From NCBI RefSeq assembly GCF_014196535.1, contig NZ_JACIDU010000002.1, positions 1 through 64,000 on the forward strand: a stretch of DNA of 64,000 nt, in the 5' to 3' direction. The notes under the pieces were generated by a model. It saw nothing but the letters and a program-made list of their open reading frames with translations. It searched no databases and was not told where the DNA came from. The stretch is from Allorhizobium borbori (GTDB lineage: Bacteria > Pseudomonadota > Alphaproteobacteria > Rhizobiales > Rhizobiaceae). Position 1 is the first letter of the stretch, and each line of letters starts with the position of its first letter. The translations under genes and the position numbers were made by a program. Positions 36,333-45,076 of this stretch are shown here, piece by piece.

Positions 36333-37802
36333 CTACCAGGACAGCAAGGCCCTGAGCGTCGGCGTCTTCTTGAAGATATGCCCGTCCATGCGCGCCAGAA
36401 GCCGGTCGAGCAGCGACACCGCCTCACCGACGGCCGGCCCCTTGTTCAGCATCACGCACTCGGCCCGCGCGGCCATGGCGGCATCCGTCATTTCCCCGCG
36501 GGACGGGAGACCGTCCTTGACCAGATCCTCCAGCACCTGCGTTGCCCATATGGCAGGGACGCCTGCCGCCTCGCAGATCCAGAGGATTTCCTCCTGCATT
36601 TCGGCGACACGCTCGAAGCCGATCTCGGCAGCCAGATCGCCGCGGGCGATCATCACGCCGAAAGGCCGGCCGCCCCGCGTGGCGCGGGCAATAAGCGCTG
36701 GCAGGTTGTGAACGGCGCGCGGTTGTTCGATCTTGGCGACAAGCCCCAGCACCCGCTCGCGTGGCCCGTGGCGGGCCAGCGCTTCGTCCAGCAGGTCGAT
36801 GTCCTCGGGACGGCTGACGAAGGAATAGCCGATCATGTCGGCGCATTCGATCACGGCGGCAAGATCGGCATCGTCCTTGCCGGTCAGCGGCGAAAGATCG
36901 AGTTCGGTATCGGGCAGGTTCAGGCCCTTTTCGCTCTTCAGCTTCGCGCCGCCCGCCTTGGTGTGGGTCACGCGCATCACCGCCTCACCGCCACCCACGC
37001 TCTCCACTATACCTTCCAGCCGGCCGTCATCGTAGCGCACGCGGTCACCGGTCTTCAGGTGCAGCACGATTTCCGGCAGCGAGACGGAGGCCGAGAACGG
37101 CACGGTGTCGTCCGGCCGCGCCGGGCCGGCAGCCACCAGCCGCACAAGATCGCCGACGCCAAGCTTGCCCTTGCGCACGGCCAGCACGTTTTCGGTGCGG
37201 ATCTTCGGCCCGGCAATGTCCATCAGCACGCGAATGTCGCGGCCCGTCGCCACGCCCGCCGCCCGCGCATGGCCCGCCAGCTTGCGCCAGGTATCGGCAT
37301 CGTCATGGGCGCAATTGATGCGGGCGCAATCCATGCCGCGCTTCGCAAGGTCCAGCAGGAAGGCAGGATCGCTTGCCGCCTCGCCGGGCAACGTCACCAT
37401 GATCCGTCCGCGGCGGTGCGCTGCGGGCGAACCGAACAGGCTGTCGGTCGCCTCGGCCAGTCGCGCCTCGCCGGCGAAGAACGCCTTTTCATCGGGCGGC
37501 CCATAGGGACTGACGCGCCCCGTTATCGAGGAAAGTGCAAAGAGCACCGCATCGAGCGTCGGCAGGACACGGCTTTCCAGCCGCCCGAGCGAGGAAAGCC
37601 CAAGCGGCATCAGCCGCCTTTGCAGCGGGCGCAGATCATGGCGGCGCAGCGAAAGATAATGGCCGAGATTGGCCAGGCCGGGTGTCAGGGTCTGCCCTTC
37701 CGGCACGAAGGCGGGCTGTTCCGCGAGTGCAACCCGCAGGCTGAGCACCTCATCCAGCAACGCCAAGTGCAGCCTGCCATCGAAACCAGTCCCGTCGCTC
37801 AT
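36333..37802 (-). CDS. Atypical pyruvate kinase with N-terminal extension and no C-terminal domain
   Basis: A 489-residue protein. Residues from about 130 onward match the pyruvate kinase barrel: RGRIMVTLPGEAASDPAF, RINCAHDD, MDIAGPKIRTENV, the catalytic KIEQPRAVHNL, MIARGDLAAEIGFERV and ATQVLEDLVKDGLPSRGEMTDAA. The protein stops soon after (LNKGPAVGEAVSLLDRLL), so the allosteric C-terminal domain of normal PykA/PykF is missing. About 125 extra N-terminal residues have no recognised domain. It may act on phosphoenolpyruvate or a related substrate. It is divergent from the OmpW-like gene. Confidence 0.82.
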   Translation of the reverse strand: MSDGTGFDGRLHLALLDEVLSLRVALAEQPAFVPEGQTLTPGLANLGHYLSLRRHDLRPLQRRLMPLGLSSLGRLESRVLPTLDAVLFALSSITGRVSPYGPPDEKAFFAGEARLAEATDSLFGSPAAHRRGRIMVTLPGEAASDPAFLLDLAKRGMDCARINCAHDDADTWRKLAGHARAAGVATGRDIRVLMDIAGPKIRTENVLAVRKGKLGVGDLVRLVAAGPARPDDTVPFSASVSLPEIVLHLKTGDRVRYDDGRLEGIVESVGGGEAVMRVTHTKAGGAKLKSEKGLNLPDTELDLSPLTGKDDADLAAVIECADMIGYSFVSRPEDIDLLDEALARHGPRERVLGLVAKIEQPRAVHNLPALIARATRGGRPFGVMIARGDLAAEIGFERVAEMQEEILWICEAAGVPAIWATQVLEDLVKDGLPSRGEMTDAAMAARAECVMLNKGPAVGEAVSLLDRLLARMDGHIFKKTPTLRALLSW

Positions 37803-38121
37803 CGCCTGTCCCCGCTTTTCCAGAGGTCATGACTGTATGGCGCGCGGATTACAATCCCATGAAGAGCGGTTGGGCGCAGATTGGCGATTCGGGCGCGACA
37901 AAGGCACAGTTTCCTGAACGGACGACCATTCCTTCGCCGCGAGAGGCCTGCGCATTTCGTCGCAGGCTTGCGCTTGCCCAAATCCACGCCGGCTATGAAC
38001 AGGCTACCCGCCTGGCCGTTGACCCAGATCAATGGGCACCACACCCCCAACCGCAAGATACGCGCACCCGGCCGCTGGGGACGTGAAAACACGGGCGGCC
38101 GCGCATCAGGAGAGAAGTTCG
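37803..38121. other. Intergenic region without a supported gene
   Basis: 319 nt between the pyruvate-kinase-like gene and ompW-like gene, which diverge. Open frames here (for example 37829-38086) are short, Arg/Pro-rich and lack ribosome sites. AGGAG at 38108-38112 serves the downstream gene. No repeat or clear promoter was seen. Confidence 0.5.
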
Positions 38122-38784
38122 ATGAATTCGCATTGGAAACTACCGCTCGCAGCCCTTGCTGCCGCCCTGCTGTCCGGGTCTGCCCTGGCCGCCGATCTGT
38201 CGTCGGGCGGGCCGACCGGGATCGATATCGTCAGCCCATGGCAGGTTCGTCTGCGTGCGCTGGGCGTCTTGACGCAGGATTCCGGTTCCGTTGACGGTGT
38301 TGCCGGTTCCGATGTTTCTTCATCGAACAGCGTCATTCCGGAACTCGATATCTCCTACTACTTCAACGACAATATTGCGGCTGAACTCATTCTCGGCACC
38401 ACCCGCTCCCACATCCGTGGCGAAGGAACGCTGGCGGGTGTGGATGTCGGCAAGACCTGGCTGCTGCCGCCCACGCTGACCCTGCAATATCACTTCACCA
38501 ACTTCGGCGCCTTCAAGCCTTATGTCGGGGCAGGCGTGAATTACACGATGTTCTACAGCCAGAAGGCGGCCGGCGGCACGGTGACCGACCTCAACGTCAA
38601 GAACACCTTCGGCGCGGCCCTTCAGGTGGGTGCCGACTACATGATCAACGACCACTGGGGCCTCAACGTCGACGTGAAGAAGCTTTACCTGCGCCCGGAT
38701 TTCGAACTGAACGGCGGTGCCCTGACCGGCAAGGCCAAGCTCGACCCCTGGCTGGTCGGTGCGGGTCTCACCTACCGCTTCTGA
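38122..38784 (+). CDS. OmpW-family outer membrane protein
   Basis: A 220-residue beta-barrel protein with a Sec signal peptide (about residues 1-23, ending ALA). It has the OmpW pattern: SPWQVRLRALGVL, ELDISYYFNDNIAAELILGTTR, LLPPTLTLQYHF, FKPYVGAGVNYTMFY, and the terminal YRF expected for barrel insertion. OmpW proteins form narrow hydrophobic channels. ATG 38122 is chosen for the signal peptide and the AGGAG upstream. Confidence 0.92.
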   Translation: MNSHWKLPLAALAAALLSGSALAADLSSGGPTGIDIVSPWQVRLRALGVLTQDSGSVDGVAGSDVSSSNSVIPELDISYYFNDNIAAELILGTTRSHIRGEGTLAGVDVGKTWLLPPTLTLQYHFTNFGAFKPYVGAGVNYTMFYSQKAAGGTVTDLNVKNTFGAALQVGADYMINDHWGLNVDVKKLYLRPDFELNGGALTGKAKLDPWLVGAGLTYRF

Positions 38785-38840
38785 TCCCGAACGGGCGAAG
38801 CCGCAAAAACCGTGACTTCTACCCCGATCCGTACCATTTG

Positions 38841-38872
38841 CCCGTCAGGCGTCCTTTCGGCTGCCTGACGGG
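38841..38872. terminator. Strong hairpin after the OmpW-like gene
   Basis: A perfect 10-bp stem, CCCGTCAGGC (38841-38850) with GCCTGACGGG (38863-38872). No T-run follows on the + strand, so it may be a weak terminator or an RNA-stabilising hairpin. Confidence 0.5.
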
Positions 38873-38917
38873 AATGCTATTGAGGGCCGAAGCATCATTC
38901 GAGTTTTCGGTAGCACC

Positions 38918-39853
38918 GTGCCCCCCAGCCAGACGGAAGCCGCTCCAGCGCGGCACAACACCTACGCCGGTGGTCGCGAAAAGATCATGGCGCATCTCGC
39001 CATGCTGCTGTTTGCCGCGCTCATTTCCGGCTCCTTTTCCCTCGGGGGCATGATTGCCAAACAGGTCAGCCCCGCGCCGCTGATGCTGATGCGCTACATC
39101 GTCACCATCATCGCCATGGCCGTCATCGCCTTCGGCTTTGCCCGCCAGCCATTCCGCGTGCCGGAAAAGCCGCTGCGCTTCCTATGGCTCGGCCTGCTTC
39201 TGGCGATTTACATGCTGACCATGTTCATCGCACTGGAATTCACCAGCCCGGTACAGACGGGTGCCGTGTTCACGCTCATGCCGCTCGTCTCCGCCGTCTT
39301 CGCCTTCTTCATTCTCGGCCAGAAGACGCGCACCGGCGTGCTCGCCAGCCTGCTCATTGCCGGAGCCGGGGCAATCTGGGTGATTTTTCACGGTGATCTC
39401 GACGCCATTCTCGGCTTCGATGTGGGGCGCGGCGAACTGATCTTCTTTATCGGCGTCGTCAGCCACGCGCTCTATGTGCCGCTGCTGCGCTTTCTTGATC
39501 GCAGGGACAATCCGCTGGTCTTCGGATTCTGGCTGGCCGTCGGCGTTGCCTTCTGGCTGGCCCTTGCCGCGGCGCCCGATCTCCTCAGTGTCGACATCAC
39601 CGCCCTCGACTGGAAGTTCTGGGCAATCCTCGTCTACATCGGCGTCGTCACCACCGCCGGCACCTTCCAGCTTCTACAATATGCCTCGATGCGCCTGCCC
39701 GCCTCCAAGGTGCTCGGTTATGGCTATCTCACGCCCACCTCGATCATCATCTTCGAGGCAGCCCTCGGCAATGGCTGGACCAGCCTGTCGGTGATGATCG
39801 GCGCCGCCGTCACCGCCTGCGGCCTGCTGGTGATGGCGCTCCTGCCGGATTAA
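38918..39853 (+). CDS. DMT-superfamily (EamA) transporter
   Basis: A 311-residue protein with ten predicted helices in two EamA repeats (first ALISGSFSLGGMIAKQVSP..., second FIGVVSHALYVPLLRFLD...). The substrate is unknown; family members export amino acids or metabolites. The frame opens with GTG at 38918, while ATG 38987 (MAHLAMLLF) would start just before helix one, so the start is uncertain. The stop overlaps that of convergent rutR by 3 nt (TTAA). Confidence 0.82.
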   Translation: MPPSQTEAAPARHNTYAGGREKIMAHLAMLLFAALISGSFSLGGMIAKQVSPAPLMLMRYIVTIIAMAVIAFGFARQPFRVPEKPLRFLWLGLLLAIYMLTMFIALEFTSPVQTGAVFTLMPLVSAVFAFFILGQKTRTGVLASLLIAGAGAIWVIFHGDLDAILGFDVGRGELIFFIGVVSHALYVPLLRFLDRRDNPLVFGFWLAVGVAFWLALAAAPDLLSVDITALDWKFWAILVYIGVVTTAGTFQLLQYASMRLPASKVLGYGYLTPTSIIIFEAALGNGWTSLSVMIGAAVTACGLLVMALLPD

Positions 39854-40506
39854 TCCTTCTCGCCGGCCTTGTTTGGCAGAAGCCCGTGCATGAAAAGCTG
39901 TTCGAGGAACCGGGCGGCATCGTCGAAGCGGCCCTCGCCCGAATAGCGATCACCGAGAACGGCGCGCACCTGCACGTCGAAATCGGCGTAATGCTGGGTC
40001 GTCGCCCAGATCGAGAAGATCAGGTGATAGGGATCGCATTTCGCGATCTTGCCCGCCTTGGCCCAGCCACGAATGACCTTGGCCTTGTCGTCCACCAGAT
40101 CCTTCAGCGGGCCTTTCAGTTCATCGAGAATATAGGGCGCGCCCTGCAGCACCTCATTGGCGAACAGTCGGCTTTCGCGGGGAAAATCGCGCGCCATTTC
40201 CAGCTTGCGGCGGATGTAGGAGCGGATTTCGGCTTCAGGATTGCCATTGTCGTCAAAGGCGCGCAGCGGGTCGAGCCAGGTATCCAGCACGCGTTCGATG
40301 AGAACCCGGTGGATCGCCTCCTTGGTGCGGAAATAATAGAGCAGGTTCGGCTTCGACATGCCCGCCACCTCGGCGATCTGGTCGATGGTGGTGCCGCGAA
40401 AACCGTTGGTCGAAAACACCTCCAGCGCGGCGTCGAGGATCTGCTCCTCTTTCTCCTCCTGAATGCGGGTTCGCCGCTGGGTCCGGGCCGCTCTGGGATT
40501 GTCCAT
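39850..40506 (-). CDS. rutR: TetR-family pyrimidine regulator RutR
   Basis: A 218-residue TetR repressor. The N-terminal HTH is ILDAALEVFSTNGFRGTTIDQIAEVAGMSKPNLLYYFRTKEAIH. The C-terminal ligand domain with DPYHLIFSIWATTQHYADFDVQVRAVLG matches RutR, which senses uracil/thymine and controls pyrimidine breakdown. The start MDNPRAAR at 40506 is preferred; the frame to 40587 adds a non-family stretch. It is divergent from the amidohydrolase gene, with a RutR-like operator in between. Confidence 0.9.
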   Translation of the reverse strand: MDNPRAARTQRRTRIQEEKEEQILDAALEVFSTNGFRGTTIDQIAEVAGMSKPNLLYYFRTKEAIHRVLIERVLDTWLDPLRAFDDNGNPEAEIRSYIRRKLEMARDFPRESRLFANEVLQGAPYILDELKGPLKDLVDDKAKVIRGWAKAGKIAKCDPYHLIFSIWATTQHYADFDVQVRAVLGDRYSGEGRFDDAARFLEQLFMHGLLPNKAGEKD

Positions 40507-40653
40507 TTCGTCTCGTGATTCCTGTTCTAAATCAACTTTATCAGGCAAGTTTGCGCACGAAGTCAACAATGCCCATTTTTTGTGCATTCGCCCGGCATTT
40601 TGGCGGGAATTTTGTTGTTTTCCGTCTTGAGTGCGAAAGCGGAAAGAGTAATG

Positions 40654-40669
40654 TTTACCAACCGGTCAA
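40654..40669. promoter_or_regulatory. RutR-like operator
   Basis: TTTACCA-AC-CGGTCAA is a 16-bp site differing at one base in each half from the E. coli RutR consensus TTGACCA-N2-TGGTCAA. It lies in the 265-nt rutR/amidohydrolase divergent region, 103 nt before the amidohydrolase ATG. Confidence 0.6.
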
Positions 40670-40771
40670 ATTATCCGCCAAAGGCGAAACGATGGCAAGC
40701 CACCCTTTCGAGGCTGCCCATTTTCCTTTCGGAACAGACAAGGCCGGAGCGAGAAAGAGGGAACTGAGACA

Positions 40772-42034
40772 ATGGCTGCTAGCTTGGCCGCACCGGGCGA
40801 AAATCTGCGCGTGAATGGCGATCGCCTTTGGGATTCACTGATGGACATGGCTAAGGTTGGCCCCGGCATTGCCGGTGGCAATAACCGCCAGACCCTGACC
40901 GATGCCGACGCGGAAGGCCGCGCGCTGTTCAAGAGCTGGTGCGATGCCGCCGGAATGACCATGGGCGTCGACAAGATGGGCACCATGTTCGCCACCCGCC
41001 CCGGCACCGATCCGGATGCCCTGCCCGTCTATATCGGCAGCCACCTCGACACCCAGCCGACCGGCGGCAAGTATGACGGCGTGCTCGGCGTGCTGGCCGC
41101 GCTTGAAGTCGTGCGCACCATGAACGATCTCGGCATTCAGACGAAGCACCCGGTCGTCGTGACCAACTGGGCCAACGAGGAAGGCGCGCGCTTCGCACCG
41201 GCCATGCTCGCATCCGGCGTCTTTGCCGGCGTTCACTCGCTGGATTACGCCTATGGCCGCAAGGATCCGGAGGGAAAGACCTACGGCGACGAGTTGAAGC
41301 GCATCGGCTGGCTGGGCGAGGAAGAGGTCGGCGCCCGCAAGATGCACGCCTATTTCGAATATCACATCGAACAAGGTCCGATCCTCGAAGCAGAGGAAAA
41401 GCAGATCGGCGTCGTCACCCACTGTCAGGGCCTGTGGTGGCTGGAATTCACCCTGACGGGCAAGGAAGCGCATACCGGCTCCACGCCGATGAACATGCGC
41501 GTCAATGCCGGCCTTGCCATGAGCCGCATCTTCGAAATGGTGCAGGCGGTATCCATGGGCGAACAGCCGGGCGCGGTCGGCGGCGTCGGACAGGTGTTCT
41601 TCTCGCCGAATTCCCGCAACGTGCTGCCGGGCACCGTCACCTTCACCGTCGACATCCGCACCCCCAGCCAGGAAAAGCTCGACCGCATGCGTGCGAAAAT
41701 CGAGGCGGAAGCCGCCGCGATCTGCGAAGCGCTCGGTGTTGGCTGTTCGGTCGAGGCCGTCGGCCATTTCGACCCCGTGACCTTCGATCCGGTCCTCGTC
41801 GGTCGCGTGCGCTCCGCTGCCGAAAAGCTGGGCTACAGCCACATGAACATCATTTCCGGCGCTGGCCACGACGCCTGCTGGACTGCCAAGGTGGCCCCGA
41901 CCACCATGATCATGTGCCCCTGCGTGGATGGCCTTTCACACAACGAAGCCGAGGAGATTTCCAAGGAATGGGCCTCAGCCGGTTGCGACGTGCTGTTCCA
42001 TGCCGTGGTAGAAACGGCAGAGATCGTGGAGTAG
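40772..42034 (+). CDS. M20-family N-carbamoyl amidohydrolase (beta-ureidopropionase type)
   Basis: A 420-residue metal-dependent amidohydrolase of the allantoate amidohydrolase/L-carbamoylase/beta-ureidopropionase family. Metal ligands are visible: His in GSHLDTQPTGGKYDG with the bridging Asp, Glu-Glu in WANEEGARF, His in GKEAHTGSTPMN and the late LSHNEAE His. Next to hydA and under a RutR-like site, it most likely hydrolyses N-carbamoyl-beta-alanine to beta-alanine, CO2 and NH3, the last step of reductive pyrimidine breakdown. Allantoate hydrolysis is less likely because allantoicase is present. Confidence 0.9.
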   Translation: MAASLAAPGENLRVNGDRLWDSLMDMAKVGPGIAGGNNRQTLTDADAEGRALFKSWCDAAGMTMGVDKMGTMFATRPGTDPDALPVYIGSHLDTQPTGGKYDGVLGVLAALEVVRTMNDLGIQTKHPVVVTNWANEEGARFAPAMLASGVFAGVHSLDYAYGRKDPEGKTYGDELKRIGWLGEEEVGARKMHAYFEYHIEQGPILEAEEKQIGVVTHCQGLWWLEFTLTGKEAHTGSTPMNMRVNAGLAMSRIFEMVQAVSMGEQPGAVGGVGQVFFSPNSRNVLPGTVTFTVDIRTPSQEKLDRMRAKIEAEAAAICEALGVGCSVEAVGHFDPVTFDPVLVGRVRSAAEKLGYSHMNIISGAGHDACWTAKVAPTTMIMCPCVDGLSHNEAEEISKEWASAGCDVLFHAVVETAEIVE

Positions 42035-42056
42035 ACGATGATGTTCGCGGCGCAGG

Positions 42057-42194
42057 CCCCCTCATCCGCCTGCCGGCACCTTCTCCCCCACGGGGAGAAG
42101 GGAGGATGCGCCGCTTTGTCTGTAAAGAACCGGGACGGAAATGAGGTCTCCTTCTCCCCCACGGGGAGAAGGTGCCGGCAGGCGGATGAGGGGG
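42057..42194. mobile_element. Miniature element with perfect 32-bp terminal inverted repeats
   Basis: A 138-bp element. The left end 42057-42088 and right end 42163-42194 are perfect inverted repeats of 32 bp (outer CCCCCTCATCCGCCTGCCGG). Each arm also contains the inner palindrome CTTCTCCCC-CA-CGGGGAGAAG-like (42080-42100 and 42151-42171). The centre is about 50 bp without coding sign. It resembles a repeat class frequent in Rhizobiales, often near DUF559 genes. No target duplication was identified. Confidence 0.75.
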
Positions 42195-42202
42195 TGTACG
42201 CA

Positions 42203-42640
42203 ATGGACGACAATCCCGTAAAGCGCCGCCTCGGCAAGACCGATCAGGCCCGACACCTTCGTAGGACCGAGACGGAGGAGGAGATCCTCCTCTGGAGCGA
42301 TCTGCGTAACCGTCGCCTGAACGGCTACAAATTTGCACGGCAAGTGCCGCTAGGCATGTGTATCGTCGATTTCCTATGCAGGGGTAGAAAGCTCGTCGTT
42401 GAGCTCGATGGCTTCCAGCATGCGGAAAATCTTGCAGATGAAGCCCGGACACTGTGGCTGAATACTCACGGCTATACAGTCCTGCGATTCTGGAATCACG
42501 AAGTCACCCGCGAGCGGGACGCGGTTCTCGAAACCATTCTCGCCGCACTTGAAGGCCGGATGAAGGAGGCGTGTAACGCAACCCGCTTCTATCCGGCGCT
42601 TTCCTCAATAAATGAAAAGACAAGGGAACGGCAATCATGA
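42203..42640 (+). CDS. DUF559-domain endonuclease-like protein
   Basis: A 145-residue protein of the DUF559 family, related in fold to very-short-patch repair (Vsr) endonucleases. Key segments are TETEEEILLWSDLRNRRLNGYKFARQVPLG, the putative active-site CIVDFLCRGRKLVVELDG (Asp...Glu-x-Asp) and VLRFWNHEV. The role is unproven. The ATG at 42203 starts just outside the inverted-repeat element; its stop overlaps the hydA ATG (ATGA), placing it inside the pyrimidine operon. Confidence 0.85.
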   Translation: MDDNPVKRRLGKTDQARHLRRTETEEEILLWSDLRNRRLNGYKFARQVPLGMCIVDFLCRGRKLVVELDGFQHAENLADEARTLWLNTHGYTVLRFWNHEVTRERDAVLETILAALEGRMKEACNATRFYPALSSINEKTRERQS

Positions 42641-44091
42641 GCACAGTCATCAAGGGCGGCACCGTCGTTACCGCCGACCTCAGCTACAAGGCGGACGTGA
42701 AGGTCGAGGGGGGCAAGATCGTCGAGATCGGCCCGAATCTCGCGGGCGACGAAACGCTCGACGCTGCGGGCTGCTATGTCATGCCCGGCGGCATCGACCC
42801 CCACGTCCACCTCGAGATGCCCTTCATGGGCACCTATTCGGCGGACGACTTCGAAAGCGGTACCCGTGCCGGTCTGGTCGGCGGCACGACCATGGTGGTC
42901 GATTTCTGTCTTCCCGATCCCGGCCAGTCGCTGCTTGATGCGCTGAAACGCTGGGACAACAAGGCGACGCGCGCCAATTGCGACTACTCGTTCCACATGG
43001 CCGTGACCTGGTGGGACAAGCAGGTCTTCGAGGAAATGGCCACAGTCGCGCTGGAAAAGGGCATCAACTCGTTCAAGCACTTCATGGCCTACAAAGGCTC
43101 GCTGATGGTGAACGACGACGAGATGTTCGCCTCCTTCTCGCGCTGCGCCGAGCTTGGCGCCATCCCCTTCGTCCATGCGGAGAACGGCGATATCGTCGCT
43201 TCCATGCAGGAAAAGCTGATGGCCGCCGGCAATAACGGCCCGGAGGCCCATGCCTACTCCCGCCCGCCTGAACTGGAGGGCGAGGCCACCAACCGCGCCA
43301 TCACCATCGCCGACATGGCCGGCTGTCCCGTCTATATCGTTCACACCTCGTGCGAGCAGAGCCACGAAGCCATTCGCCGCGCCCGCCAGAAGGGCATGCG
43401 CGTCTATGGCGAACCGCTGATCCAGCATCTGCTGCTCGATGAAAGCGAATATGCCAATCCCGACTGGGACCATGCCGCTGCCCGCGTCATGTCGCCGCCC
43501 TTCCGCAACAAGCAGCACCAGGACAGCCTGTGGGCCGGCCTGCAGGCGGGTTCGCTCTCCTGCGTCGCGACCGACCATTGCTCATTCACCGTGGCGCAGA
43601 AGCGTTACGGCATCGGCGATTTCCGCAAGATCCCGAACGGCACCGGCGGCCTTGAAGACCGCCTGCCGCTCTTGTGGACCCATGGCGTCAACACCGGCCG
43701 CCTGACGCCGAACGAATTCGTCGCCGTCACTTCCACCAACATCGCCAAGATCCTCAACATGTACCCGAAGAAGGGGGCGATCATGGTCGGCGCCGATGCT
43801 GATATCGTGGTCTGGGACCCGGAACGGACCAAGACGATCTCGGCCAAGACCCAGCAGTCGCCGGTCGAATACAACGTGTTCGAGGGCAAGGAAGTGAAGG
43901 GCCTGCCGCGCTTCACTCTGACGCGCGGCCATGTCGCGGTCGAGGAATCGACCGTCAGGACCAAGGAAGGCCACGGCCAGTTCGTTGCCCGCCAGCCGAA
44001 TGGCGCGGTGAACAAGGCACTGTCGAGCTGGAAGGAAATCGTTGCCCCCCGCAAGGTGGAACGCACCGGCATTCCGGCCTCGGGCGTCTGA
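42637..44091 (+). CDS. hydA: Dihydropyrimidinase (D-hydantoinase)
   Basis: A 484-residue cyclic amidohydrolase that opens dihydrouracil to N-carbamoyl-beta-alanine. Binuclear metal motifs are GGIDPHVHLEMPFMG (HxH), the carbamylated Lys in NSFKHFMAYKG, His in PFVHAENGD, His in VYIVHTSCEQ and Asp in CVATDHCSF. The substrate loop Tyr is in MAYKGSLMV. It forms the middle step between PreTA and the upstream amidohydrolase. Confidence 0.97.
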   Translation: MSTVIKGGTVVTADLSYKADVKVEGGKIVEIGPNLAGDETLDAAGCYVMPGGIDPHVHLEMPFMGTYSADDFESGTRAGLVGGTTMVVDFCLPDPGQSLLDALKRWDNKATRANCDYSFHMAVTWWDKQVFEEMATVALEKGINSFKHFMAYKGSLMVNDDEMFASFSRCAELGAIPFVHAENGDIVASMQEKLMAAGNNGPEAHAYSRPPELEGEATNRAITIADMAGCPVYIVHTSCEQSHEAIRRARQKGMRVYGEPLIQHLLLDESEYANPDWDHAAARVMSPPFRNKQHQDSLWAGLQAGSLSCVATDHCSFTVAQKRYGIGDFRKIPNGTGGLEDRLPLLWTHGVNTGRLTPNEFVAVTSTNIAKILNMYPKKGAIMVGADADIVVWDPERTKTISAKTQQSPVEYNVFEGKEVKGLPRFTLTRGHVAVEESTVRTKEGHGQFVARQPNGAVNKALSSWKEIVAPRKVERTGIPASGV

Positions 44092-44257
44092 TCATCCTTC
44101 AGGCGTGAAACCCGCTCCGCTCAGGCGGGGACCGGTGAAGCACCGTTCCCCGCCGCCAATGTGGCCCTCGGCCCATTTTCAGAGGCGGGGCAAAGTCCTA
44201 TTCTGCCGATCGCCTAAAGGCGTTCGGGGACCATCGACCGGGGATGAAAGAACAAGA

Positions 44258-45046
44258 ATGAGTGAGAATTTCGCCGTCGTGCGCGCCCGCAATCTGGGCC
44301 TGACCTTCGAGACCAATGACGGTCCGGTGCACGCGCTGTCGAACGTGAACCTCGATGTCGGCAAGGGGGACTTCGTCTCCTTCATCGGCCCGTCGGGCTG
44401 CGGCAAGACGACGTTCCTGCGCGTGATCGCCGATCTGGAACGCCATACCTCCGGCACCATCGAGGTCAACGGAACCACGCCCGAAAACGCCCGCAAGGAC
44501 CGTGCCTATGGCTACGTTTTCCAGGCGGCGGCCCTCCTGCCCTGGCGCACCATCGAAGACAACATTGCGCTTCCGCTGGAAATCATGGGCTTTACCAGGG
44601 ACCAACAGAAGGAGCGCATCGAGCGCACGCTGGAACTCGTCAACCTCAACGGTTTCGGCAAGAAATATCCCTGGCAGCTTTCCGGCGGCATGCAGCAACG
44701 CGCCTCGATTGCCCGCGCGCTGGCCTTCGATGCCGACCTGCTCTTGATGGACGAACCCTTCGGCGCGCTCGACGAAATCGTTCGCGACCACCTCAACGAA
44801 CAGCTTCTGAAACTCTGGGACCGCACCAACAAGACCATCTGTTTCGTCACCCATTCCATTCCGGAGGCGGTCTATCTCTCCACCAAGATCGTGGTCATGA
44901 GCCCACGCCCCGGCCGCGTTACCGACATCATCGAAAGCACGCTGCCGCGCGAGCGCCCGCTGGAAATCCGCGAAACCCCCGAATTTCTCGAAATCGCCCA
45001 CCGCGTCCGCGAGGGCCTGAAGGCGGGGCACAGTTATGACCAGTGA
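44258..45046 (+). CDS. ABC transporter ATP-binding protein (nitrate/taurine/pyrimidine-precursor type)
   Basis: A 262-residue ATPase with Walker A GPSGCGKTT, Q-loop FQAAALLPWRT, signature LSGGMQQR, Walker B LLLMDEPFGALDE and the switch His in FVTHSIPEA. The sequence class is that of SsuB/TauB/ThiZ-like ATPases that serve NMT1/THI5-type binding proteins. ATG 44258 is the family-like start (262 residues). It begins a four-gene transporter set 166 nt after hydA. Confidence 0.93.
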   Translation: MSENFAVVRARNLGLTFETNDGPVHALSNVNLDVGKGDFVSFIGPSGCGKTTFLRVIADLERHTSGTIEVNGTTPENARKDRAYGYVFQAAALLPWRTIEDNIALPLEIMGFTRDQQKERIERTLELVNLNGFGKKYPWQLSGGMQQRASIARALAFDADLLLMDEPFGALDEIVRDHLNEQLLKLWDRTNKTICFVTHSIPEAVYLSTKIVVMSPRPGRVTDIIESTLPRERPLEIRETPEFLEIAHRVREGLKAGHSYDQ

Positions 45047-45076
45047 GTGTCATCATATCCCGATCGAGGCCGCCCC

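Noticed and set aside
40613-40640. Possible sigma-54 promoter TTGGCGGGAATTTTGTT upstream of the amidohydrolase gene
   Set aside because: The invariant GC of the -12 element is missing at the correct spacing.
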